Shown piece after piece: positions 27,051 to 34,490 of a stretch of 64,000 nt of DNA. The DNA is from Paenibacillus lactis (GTDB taxonomy: Bacteria > Bacillota > Bacilli > Paenibacillales > Paenibacillaceae), in NCBI RefSeq assembly GCF_017873605.1, contig NZ_JAGGKI010000002.1:556420-620419 (forward strand), given 5' to 3'. The notes beneath the pieces were generated by a model, which saw only the letters and a list, made by a program, of their open reading frames with translations, had not been told where the DNA came from and searched no databases. A program made the translations under genes and the position numbers. The stretch's first letter is position 1; each line of letters starts with the position of its first letter.

Positions 27051-28229
27051 TTAAACGGCTTTTCGCGAAGCGGTTAGAAAATACAACGCATACAAGGCGC
27101 AGATGACGGCAATGAAGCCATATCCGCCGAACACATCGAATTTCGACGAGAAGTATCCGAAGCCTAAGCCGATTGCAATTAGTACCGCCTTCTCCCCCAA
27201 CGACTGGAATGACCCCGTCGTCGCCCGCATCCGGGAGTCTGCCCGGTGTTGGAGATATCCTGCGGCCAATGGCTCGACGAGCCCGGCGAACAGGGATATG
27301 ACAAACAATGCCGCTATCGAGCGGCTATCCCGCATGGCGGCAAGCCAGAAGAAGCAGGCTGCCAGCACGCCGGTAACCAGGGTTAAGAGCAGCCTGTAGC
27401 TGAACCGCTCCTTCAGCGCGAATGCCAGTAAGTTTCCCGGAAGCCTGAGCAGAAAGATGCCTGCGGAGAACAGGCCGAAATACAGCACGGGAATCTCCAC
27501 ACGCTCTAAATATGTCTGCCAGAACTCATCGATGAAATTGACGGCTGCCCCTGTGACCATGCCGGACAGCATTACCAATAGCAGCCCCCGGTTCTCCCTG
27601 AACAGTCTCCATGATGCGGTAAGGTACACGCGGATTGGAATCGGACTTTCCTCCCCGTCCCCGGACGACCCCGCTTCCGTCAGCGTCAAGGTCAAGCCGA
27701 GGCAGACCAGCATGCTGATTAGCGACAGCGCGTAGTTGAATTCGTAAGGCAGACGGCTTGCCAGCAGACTGCCGCACAGCGCCGCCAGCACCGTTGATGC
27801 TATATCCACCGCGTTCAAGCGGCCGAGCCACTTCTCGAAGGAGCGCTCCCGCCCTCGTTCTCGCAGCGACTCATACAGCAGCGCCTGCTCGGCCCCGCTG
27901 CTGGCCGCGCCGCCAATTGCCGCCACAACGACAACGAGCGCAAAATGCCAAAATGCCTCGGCGAACAGGAGCAGCAGAAACTCCGCGCAGCCCATGAGCG
28001 CGGAGACCAGCATCATGGTCTTCCGCCCCCAGCGGTCGGCCATCATGCCGCTAGGCACTTCCAGCAGCACGATTGTAACGGCATAAATAATCTCCGCATA
28101 CACGACCATCGGAATCGTCATGCCTCGATCTTCCCAGTACAATCGTTCGATGACGTACGCGGGAATGAGACTGTAGAAGAAGCGGATCGCCAGCAGCTTC
28201 CACACATTTATATTTATCGAATGGTTCAT
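27051..28229 (-). CDS. MFS transporter
   Basis: 392 residues with about 12 hydrophobic segments. The loop 2-3 signature reads GMMADRWGRKTMML near residue 62, and the first segment is NVWKLLAIRFFYSLIPAYVIERLYW. GGGAGCC precedes the ATG. The family pattern (short, PSGMMADR) fits the multidrug or unknown-substrate exporters common in Bacillales. The substrate cannot be read from sequence. Confidence 0.85.
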   Translation of the reverse strand: MNHSININVWKLLAIRFFYSLIPAYVIERLYWEDRGMTIPMVVYAEIIYAVTIVLLEVPSGMMADRWGRKTMMLVSALMGCAEFLLLLFAEAFWHFALVVVVAAIGGAASSGAEQALLYESLRERGRERSFEKWLGRLNAVDIASTVLAALCGSLLASRLPYEFNYALSLISMLVCLGLTLTLTEAGSSGDGEESPIPIRVYLTASWRLFRENRGLLLVMLSGMVTGAAVNFIDEFWQTYLERVEIPVLYFGLFSAGIFLLRLPGNLLAFALKERFSYRLLLTLVTGVLAACFFWLAAMRDSRSIAALFVISLFAGLVEPLAAGYLQHRADSRMRATTGSFQSLGEKAVLIAIGLGFGYFSSKFDVFGGYGFIAVICALYALYFLTASRKAV

Positions 28230-28616
28230 TATCGGCTCCCTCTCTTATCGGACTGTCTTATTTCAAATCCGGATACAGAGGGGGGACCTCGTGCACGAAG
28301 TACGGCGAGGGATTAGCAGGGCGGTCGGGCTTGATTCATTCAGCGGCCTCCTCTTCGCTTGATAAACTTGCTTATATTATGCTCGCTTGCCTCTTTCGTT
28401 AACGCTATTATAACGGATATTGTCCGTCCCCGGGAATCCTTCTTTCCGGGCGCTGACTCTTGCGGGCAGTCATCGACCGACCCGCTTGGGTAGCTCTCTC
28501 CTTCTTCAACATTTCGGTAAACTACCGGATGTTCTTGGCCCGGATTTCCGGCTTTTGGACGCAGCCGACCCGATCAACATCATACAGCAACCAAGACCCC
28601 TTATCCCTAAAAAGGG
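28230..28616. other. Intergenic region, MFS gene to metG-like gene
   Basis: About 390 bp in which I see no gene or strong signal apart from the MFS ribosome binding site. No clear terminator is visible downstream of the metG-like stop codon. Confidence 0.5.
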
Positions 28617-30260
28617 TCATTGCAGATCAGCCCCACCCAAGCGGCTCATCTCCTCCTCGATCCGGCTCGGATCAATGCGCTCAAACAGCTTCGCCAACTG
28701 GCATACCGTCCGATTTACGGGTACATGGCACCGAGACCAGCCCGGCTCATCCAACGCAAGAAAGTCCCGTATCCGATCACAGGCGAACGGAATAAAAGGC
28801 TGCAGAAGATTCGCAAGGTTAGCGATGATTTGCACACAGGTATGCAGTGTGTGACCGCAAGCCTCCGGGTCATTCTTGATTTGAAGCCATGGCTTCCGCT
28901 CATCATAAAATTTGTTAGCCTGGCGCACGATCCGAAAGACGGAGGCTAAGGCTTCCTTCAAACGACCTTGTTCGATGAGCGTTCCGGTATCGACATACGA
29001 TTGCTCGATGATCCTCCGCCAATCCTCTTCTAAATTCCCTTCAGGAATCTTGCCGCCAAACGATTTTTCGATAAAAACCAGCGTCCGATTCACCAAATTC
29101 CCGAAAGCCCCGAGCAGCTCACCATTATGCCTGTTAATAAAATCGAGCCAAGAGAAATCCGTATCCCGATGCTCAGGTCCGTTGGCGATCAGGAAGTAGC
29201 GGATCGAATCCGGCTGATAGCGGCTAAGAAGGTCCGGCACCCAGATCGCCCAGTTTCGGCTTGTCGAAAATTTTCTCCCTTCCAAGGTCATATATTCGCA
29301 GGACAAGATCCGATCCGGCAGATGCAGTCCGCCTACCCCTTTAAGAATCGCCGGCCAAATCAACGTATGGAACGGAATATTATCCTTACCGTGAACGTAG
29401 TAGGTGGTAATGTCGCCATCTTCCTGCCAAAAGGACTCCCAATCTCCGCCCGTTTCCGCGGCCCATTGCCTGCTTGCCGATAAATATCCGCTAACCGCCT
29501 CGATCCAGACATAGATTTTCTTCCCTTCAAGCCCCGGAACCGGGACGTCGATCCCCCAGTCCAAATCCCTTGTAGCCGCCCGGTCCCGCAAGCCCTCCTC
29601 CAGATATCGCCGGCTCTGCAGCACCGCATTCTCCCGCCAGCCCTCAGCTTCCTTCACGTATTGCGCGAGATCTTCCTGAAACTTGGACAACGGTACATAA
29701 AAATGCTCCGTGGGGCGTTCTACCGGAGGGTTGCCGCAAATTTTGCAGGCTACGTTCGTCAGGTCCGAAGGGTCCAAAATAGCGGAGCATACGTCACATT
29801 GGTCGCCGCGAGCCCGGCTTCCGCATATCGGGCAGTCCCCTTCCACATAACGGTCCGGCAAAAACCGGTGGTCGGTCTCGCAATACGCTTGCCGGATCGT
29901 TTTCCGGTATAAATGCCCGTTCTCCTGAAGCTTTAAAAACAGCTCCTGTACAATACGGTGATGGAAGGGTTGGTCTGTACGGGTGTACAGATCGTAGGTA
30001 AACCCAAGCCGCCGGAAGCATTCCGAAAATTCTTGATGGTACCGGTCCGCAATATCCCGCGGAGCAATCCCCTCGGCAGTGGCCTGAACCTCCACCGGCG
30101 TTCCGTGGCAATCGCTGCCGGATACATACAGCACCCGCTCGCCTTTAGCCCGAAAATAACGAGCCAATACATCGCCAGGGAGCAGACTCGCCAGCCTCCC
30201 CAAATGGAGCGATCCATTCGCGTAAGGCCACGCGCCCCCGATAAAAATGTTGGTCATCAT
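28617..30260 (-). CDS. metG: Methionyl-tRNA synthetase, short form, T-box controlled
   Basis: Charges tRNA-Met. 547 residues from ATG 30260 (GGAGGG upstream). The HIGH-type motif is HLGRL near residue 19, followed by PGDVLARYFRAKGERVLYVSG; the zinc insert has two CxxC knuckles (CPICGSRARGDQCDVC near 143, then CKIC); KFSTSR near 330 replaces KMSKS. The protein ends after the anticodon-binding helices and lacks the C-terminal EMAP/tRNA-binding domain that makes many MetRS ~650 residues. The unusual KFSTS and length suggest a second, divergent MetRS, of the kind that can give resistance to MetRS inhibitors. That role is inference. Confidence 0.88.
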   Translation of the reverse strand: MMTNIFIGGAWPYANGSLHLGRLASLLPGDVLARYFRAKGERVLYVSGSDCHGTPVEVQATAEGIAPRDIADRYHQEFSECFRRLGFTYDLYTRTDQPFHHRIVQELFLKLQENGHLYRKTIRQAYCETDHRFLPDRYVEGDCPICGSRARGDQCDVCSAILDPSDLTNVACKICGNPPVERPTEHFYVPLSKFQEDLAQYVKEAEGWRENAVLQSRRYLEEGLRDRAATRDLDWGIDVPVPGLEGKKIYVWIEAVSGYLSASRQWAAETGGDWESFWQEDGDITTYYVHGKDNIPFHTLIWPAILKGVGGLHLPDRILSCEYMTLEGRKFSTSRNWAIWVPDLLSRYQPDSIRYFLIANGPEHRDTDFSWLDFINRHNGELLGAFGNLVNRTLVFIEKSFGGKIPEGNLEEDWRRIIEQSYVDTGTLIEQGRLKEALASVFRIVRQANKFYDERKPWLQIKNDPEACGHTLHTCVQIIANLANLLQPFIPFACDRIRDFLALDEPGWSRCHVPVNRTVCQLAKLFERIDPSRIEEEMSRLGGADLQ

Positions 30261-30285
30261 ATAATCCCTCCTTTTTTTCACAAAC

Positions 30286-30590
30286 AAAAAAAGCCCTCAT
30301 CCCAAAGGGACGAGAGCTTGTGCTCACGTGGTACCACCCAATTTCACGAATGCCTCACAGCATTCACCTCTTCGGGTACGGCGCATTCCATGCACGTATA
30401 CCCTAGCACAGTAACGGGTGCAGGTTCCGGCGCAGCCTACGGCTTGGATCAGCTTCGGTGCGCAGCTCAGAGGCCATATTCCCTTAGGCTCATTCCTTAC
30501 CCCTTCTCACCTGCCGGGGCTCTCTGGTCAAGGACCTTACCTAGGTACTCTTCTCATCATCGCTTGTCATTGGCATATTCAAGTTATTGG
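30286..30590 (-). promoter_or_regulatory. T-box riboswitch leader of the metG-like gene
   Basis: The minus strand carries the conserved T-box GGGTGGTACCACG at 30327-30339, a stem I region with the AGAGAG-type distal element, and a terminal hairpin GCTCTCGTCCC/GGGATGAGGGC (30293-30317) with a T7 run ending at 30286, just before the ribosome binding site. Uncharged tRNA should stabilise the antiterminator and allow readthrough. The specifier codon is expected to be ATG but I did not fold stem I. Confidence 0.92.
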
Positions 30591-30592
30591 AA

Positions 30593-30622
30593 ATCATACC
30601 TGATCATAACTCCCGAAGTCAA
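30593..30622 (-). promoter_or_regulatory. Sigma-A promoter of the T-box transcript
   Basis: TTGACT (30617-30622), 18-bp spacer, TATGAT (30593-30598), immediately upstream of the leader. Confidence 0.8.
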
Positions 30623-30814
30623 GGGGCGACCTGTTACGTAAGAAAAAATGCAAAGCCGCTTAGCATCTAATCTCACATAAGCGCCAAAGATTTTTGTAAA
30701 GCGAGTGTCGCTTCTCCATATGATTTACAGCTGCATAAAGCCTAGATCCATCGGGATCGAAATACGATTCAAGCAGTCCTGCCCATCCAATGGTCAGCCA
30801 TCGCTCTCTTCATG

Positions 30815-30855
30815 AAAAAAACAGCCCCTTCTGCCATCCGGCAAGAAAGGACTGC
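30815..30855 (-). terminator. Terminator of the threonate operon
   Basis: Minus strand GCAGTCC-TTTCTTGCC / GGCAGAAGGGGCTG with some G-T pairs, then a T7 run. Confidence 0.75.
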
Positions 30856-30884
30856 ATATTGGTTGATACTCACAGTCTGATCGG

Positions 30885-31889
30885 TTAAGCCTTCGGCGCC
30901 AGCTCGGCCCCTTGGCGGATCGCTTCCATCAAGCTCTTCTCATCCGCGATGCCCGTTCCGGCAATATCGAATGCCGTGCCGTGGTCAACACTTGTGCGGA
31001 TGATCGGCAGCCCGACCGTAATGTTGACGCCCGCATCCAGGCCCAGCACTTTGACTGGTCCGTGTCCCTGATCGTGATACATGGCCACGACGATATCGAA
31101 GTCGCCGCGAACCGTCCGGAAGAAGAGCGTATCCGCCGGGAGCGGTCCCACAACCTCAATGCCTTCCGCCTGAGCTTTCTCAACAGCCGGAATGACTTTC
31201 TCCTCTTCTTCCCCGTACCCGAAGAGGCCGTTCTCCCCGGCATGAGGGTTAATCCCGCACACGGCAATCTTCGGCGCATCGATCCCCGCCTTCCGCAGCG
31301 TCTCATGCGCCAGCTTGATCACATGATATACCCGCTCCGGCGTGATCATCTTCACGGCATCGATCAGTCCGACATGGGTCGTCACATGGATGACCTTCAG
31401 GTTCGGCGCGGACAGCATCATGGAGAAGTCCTGCGTTCCCGTCAAGTCTGCCAAAATCTCCGTATGACCCGGATATTTGTGCCCGCCCTTGTGAAGAGCC
31501 TCCTTATTCAGCGGAGCCGTGCAAATTGCTTGAATGCGATTTTCCTTCGCCAGCTCAATGGCTCTTTCCAAATATTTAAACGCGGCATGTCCAGCCTCGG
31601 CCGACACTTGACCGACCGGCAGATCGCCCGGCAGCAAGTCCAGATCCAGCACGTATACCGTGCCCAGACGGTAATCGGCCTGCTCCAGCTCGTCCGCAGC
31701 AATGCTCTCGATGGCCAAATCGCTGTTTACGAACGTCTTCGCGCGCTCCAGGATCTTACGGTCCCCGATGACGAACGGTCTGCTGATCTCATACATCTCC
31801 CCTTGCTTGAGGCTCTTCAGAATAATCTCCGGTCCGACGCCAGCGGCATCGCCCATCGTGATGCCGATTATCGGTTTGCGCTCACTCAT
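30885..31889 (-). CDS. pdxA2: 4-phospho-D-threonate dehydrogenase (PdxA2 family)
   Basis: 334 residues. Metal-ligand His motifs are in NKEALHKGGHKYPGHTE and AMYHDQGHGPVKVLG; IGITMGDAAGVGPEII at the N-terminus is the PdxA signature. The true pyridoxal enzyme (PdxA) acts on 4-phosphohydroxy-L-threonine, but the ATGA-coupled DUF1537 kinase immediately before it points to PdxA2, which oxidises and decarboxylates 4-phospho-D-threonate (or erythronate) to dihydroxyacetone phosphate. No other vitamin B6 gene is near. Confidence 0.88.
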   Translation of the reverse strand: MSERKPIIGITMGDAAGVGPEIILKSLKQGEMYEISRPFVIGDRKILERAKTFVNSDLAIESIAADELEQADYRLGTVYVLDLDLLPGDLPVGQVSAEAGHAAFKYLERAIELAKENRIQAICTAPLNKEALHKGGHKYPGHTEILADLTGTQDFSMMLSAPNLKVIHVTTHVGLIDAVKMITPERVYHVIKLAHETLRKAGIDAPKIAVCGINPHAGENGLFGYGEEEEKVIPAVEKAQAEGIEVVGPLPADTLFFRTVRGDFDIVVAMYHDQGHGPVKVLGLDAGVNITVGLPIIRTSVDHGTAFDIAGTGIADEKSLMEAIRQGAELAPKA

Positions 31890-33190
31890 ACTCTCACCCT
31901 TTTCTTTGTGGTCATATACTGCAACGCATCAACGAGCGACTCGTCACGGCCAAAGCCTCCGGCTTTCGTAATCGCCCAATAACTGCGACCCTTGCCTTGG
32001 AGCTTACCGAACGGCAGTCCGGGCTCCGCCTCCGAATGGAGCTGCATTTCGCCGATCCCCAGCTCCTGGCAGACCGCCTTCGCCGTATCTCCGCCCGTCA
32101 GCACCAGCCCCTCAATATCCTCAAATGCCTGCAAAATCTCCCGTGTAATATGCCCGAGTCCCCGAGAGATCGCTTCGCTTACTTCCGTCAAGGACAGCCC
32201 AAGCTGATCTCCCGCTGCTTTCGCAGCGATGCGATTATGCTCGGAACCGTCCACATACAATACAGCATAAGGCTTGTCCGAGCTCTTTTCCAATGCTCGA
32301 ACGTAACGATCGGCATCTGTATCGCCTCGGACCAAGTCGACCGGATCCACTTCCAGCATGCAGGCCTCCGCCATCTCGCCGACCTTTGTCAGCTGCTGCC
32401 GCGTGGTTCTGGACAAGCTGCCGGAGACAACCAGCGTTTTGCCCGCCAGCGCCTCAGCCTCCTCCCCGCTACCTGACGGCTTCAAAGCCAAAGCCTCTGG
32501 CAGGTATTCGATCAGCCCGGCCGAACCGGCCCAGACGATCGATCGATCCCAGCTCGAGAAGAAGGCGGCGATGGTCCGAAGATCCTGCTCGGACTCACTG
32601 TCGCAGACCAGCCAGGTCTGCCCATGCGATATCGCTTGGTTCACATATGCCGCAAGCTCATCCGCGGGCCCCCGCAGCAGGCTCGTATCGATCAGCCCTA
32701 CCTCACGGCCGGCCCCTGCCTGGAGAAGCCCAGGAATAAAGCTTTCCGTAACAGGCGTCTTAGGGTCCTTGGCAAATTCCGTATCCGTGATGAGCGAGCC
32801 GTTCACATAGTGATGCCCGCCGACGGTTACCCGGTTCATCTTGGGAAAAGCCGGAGCAATCAACATCAGATCCGGGCGGAACACCTGCTCCACCGCCCTC
32901 AGCTCCTCCGCCATGTTGCCCCGAAGCGTCGAGTCCACCTTTTTATAAATATGCCCGTAACCATGCCGTTTCAAATAATGGGCCGCTCCATATGCCGCTT
33001 CATAAGCTTCGGCACCTTGCTTCGCCCGGCTGTCTGTATCCACGATCAGCACATCGGCAGGCGCAGCGTCACCGCTCTGACGATAGTCGAGTATAACGGT
33101 CGAGGAGAGGCCTTTCTTCGCCAATTGTACGCCTGAATCGTTCGCCCCCGTCAGATCGTCAGCGATAATTCCCATTTGATTGATCACATT
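31886..33190 (-). CDS. dtnK: Four-carbon acid sugar kinase (DUF1537), D-threonate/D-erythronate kinase
   Basis: 434 residues from GTG 33190 (AAAGGTG at 8 bp), giving MINQMGIIADDLTGANDSG. The N-terminal substrate domain carries ADDLTGANDSGVQ and KKVDSTLRGN; the C-terminal ATP domain carries VWAGSAGLIEYL, VVSGSLSRTTRQQL and LVLTGGDTAKAVC. It phosphorylates the 4-OH of a C4 sugar acid for PdxA2, whose start overlaps its stop. Kinase plus PdxA2 without OtnC/OtnI aldolase or isomerase genes fits the D-threonate route known for this family; D-erythronate is the alternative. Confidence 0.88.
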   Translation of the reverse strand, partial: NVINQMGIIADDLTGANDSGVQLAKKGLSSTVILDYRQSGDAAPADVLIVDTDSRAKQGAEAYEAAYGAAHYLKRHGYGHIYKKVDSTLRGNMAEELRAVEQVFRPDLMLIAPAFPKMNRVTVGGHHYVNGSLITDTEFAKDPKTPVTESFIPGLLQAGAGREVGLIDTSLLRGPADELAAYVNQAISHGQTWLVCDSESEQDLRTIAAFFSSWDRSIVWAGSAGLIEYLPEALALKPSGSGEEAEALAGKTLVVSGSLSRTTRQQLTKVGEMAEACMLEVDPVDLVRGDTDADRYVRALEKSSDKPYAVLYVDGSEHNRIAAKAAGDQLGLSLTEVSEAISRGLGHITREILQAFEDIEGLVLTGGDTAKAVCQELGIGEMQLHSEAEPGLPFGKLQGKGRSYWAITKAGGFGRDESLVDALQYMTTKKRVRV

Positions 33191-33200
33191 TATCACACCT

Positions 33201-34187
33201 TTAAACTTCGGTTTCCGCTTCCCGCTCAAATGAATATCCCTTCTTCTCCATCCGTTTGACCAGGAAGCCGACATAGATCGGAAGCAGGATGGCCGTCGTT
33301 ACTACAGAGGCCGCCACCTGCACGGTTGCAATATCGGTAAAGGCCGCGAAGGATGCATTGGCGGCAGCAATGGCAGCAGGCGTCGCCACCGCGTTGCCTG
33401 CAGTCGAGCCTTCAGCCGCTCCGACAATCGGATTCCATTTCATCGCTTTAAATACAAAGTAACCTGCAGTACCTGTAACAAACACCGTCAAGAGTCCAAG
33501 AATGATGCCGGACAGTCCGCCTTCCACGATCGCGCCGAAATCGATGCCCATACCGAGCGAGAATGCAAAGAACGGAATCAGCATAGAGCTTCCTTTATCC
33601 AGAAACTTGCGCATGTCTTCGTCCAGGTTGCCCAGCACCATACCGACGAGAATCGGCAGCAGCACCGAGATGAACGAGACGAACGAGAACATGCCGTCGA
33701 CGAATCCCATCGCACCGAAGATCGACAAGGCCACCATGGTCAGGAACGGACCGTCATTCAATGCCAGCAAAGAATAGGCCGCGCGGTCCTCTTTGCTGCC
33801 ATACTGGCCGACCAACGCCACGAACAAGCCCCCGTTACTATTGGTCATCGCCGCGATGACCGCAATCGGCGCCAGGCCGAGCCACAATCCGTTCTCGCCG
33901 GCAAACGCATAAGCGATCAAGCCGAATGCCGCCCCTACTACCCACTTGGTTACGAGCAGCGTCGCGCCTTTACCGACCGATACGCCGAACGATTTGACGT
34001 TGATCTGCGCCCCCGTACAGAGCAGGAACAGCGCGATCAATGTGCTTGAACCGTTTACGAACAAGGCCTCAGTAAAATTACCGATGCGAAGCAAATCCGG
34101 AGCGAAGGTATTGATAACTGCTGCAATAAGCAGCGGAACTACCATCATGCCTCCGGGAATTCGATCTAAAGCTGCTTTGATCTTCAT
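33201..34187 (-). CDS. 2-keto-3-deoxygluconate permease-family transporter
   Basis: 328 residues, about 10 membrane segments, N-terminus MKIKAALDRIPGGMMVVPLL, typical of the KdgT family, with GNAVATPAAIAAANASFA near residue 270. GAAGGGGTG precedes the ATG. It is the first gene of the operon, 10 bp before the kinase, and probably imports D-threonate or a related acid sugar by cation symport rather than 2-keto-3-deoxygluconate itself. That specificity is inferred from neighbours. Confidence 0.85.
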   Translation of the reverse strand: MKIKAALDRIPGGMMVVPLLIAAVINTFAPDLLRIGNFTEALFVNGSSTLIALFLLCTGAQINVKSFGVSVGKGATLLVTKWVVGAAFGLIAYAFAGENGLWLGLAPIAVIAAMTNSNGGLFVALVGQYGSKEDRAAYSLLALNDGPFLTMVALSIFGAMGFVDGMFSFVSFISVLLPILVGMVLGNLDEDMRKFLDKGSSMLIPFFAFSLGMGIDFGAIVEGGLSGIILGLLTVFVTGTAGYFVFKAMKWNPIVGAAEGSTAGNAVATPAAIAAANASFAAFTDIATVQVAASVVTTAILLPIYVGFLVKRMEKKGYSFEREAETEV

Positions 34188-34239
34188 TATTGTAGCACCC
34201 CTTCAATAATTGTTTCAATATTAAACAGTGATTCATGAT

Positions 34240-34253
34240 TGAAATCGCTTGCA
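34240..34253 (-). promoter_or_regulatory. Possible CcpA cre site
   Basis: Minus strand TGCAAGCGATTTCA differs from the cre consensus TGWAANCGNTNWCA at one position. It begins about 7 bp after the predicted -10, covering the start of transcription, where CcpA would repress. Confidence 0.55.
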
Positions 34254-34259
34254 GGGATT

Positions 34260-34288
34260 ATTGTAAATGCTTACTTTAAAATTTGCAA
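34260..34288 (-). promoter_or_regulatory. Predicted sigma-A promoter of the threonate operon
   Basis: TTGCAA (34283-34288), 17-bp spacer, TACAAT (34260-34265). The -35 is part of the inverted repeat at 34275-34319. No TGGCAC-N5-TTGC sigma-54 promoter was found between the palindrome and the permease start. Confidence 0.6.
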
Positions 34289-34319
34289 CACATTGTTCAA
34301 AAATTGTTGCAATTTTAAA
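34275..34319. promoter_or_regulatory. Inverted repeat, likely regulator binding site
   Basis: Arms TTTAAAATTTGCAACA and TGTTGCAATTTTAAA (one extra T in the first), centred on TTGCAACA-N14-TGTTGCAA. It lies between the regulator gene and the permease and overlaps the predicted -35. It is the obvious binding site for the PrpR-type regulator encoded upstream. Confidence 0.75.
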
Positions 34320-34490
34320 CATTCTATCGAAAGGGCCATATTTCCTTCTCCAAGATGCCACACTAAAGATACATTGCCGCTTGGGAACCAGACCCTGAGC
34401 CTTCCCTTAGTCTGACCACTCCGCCTCAACCGATCCCTCGCCCGCTTTATGAAATGCAGTAACATCCGCCGCATAACAAAAAAGCTGAAA

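Noticed and set aside
30885..31889. Vitamin B6 biosynthesis PdxA
   Set aside because: Operon with a DUF1537 kinase and acid-sugar permease fits PdxA2; Bacillales generally make PLP by PdxST.
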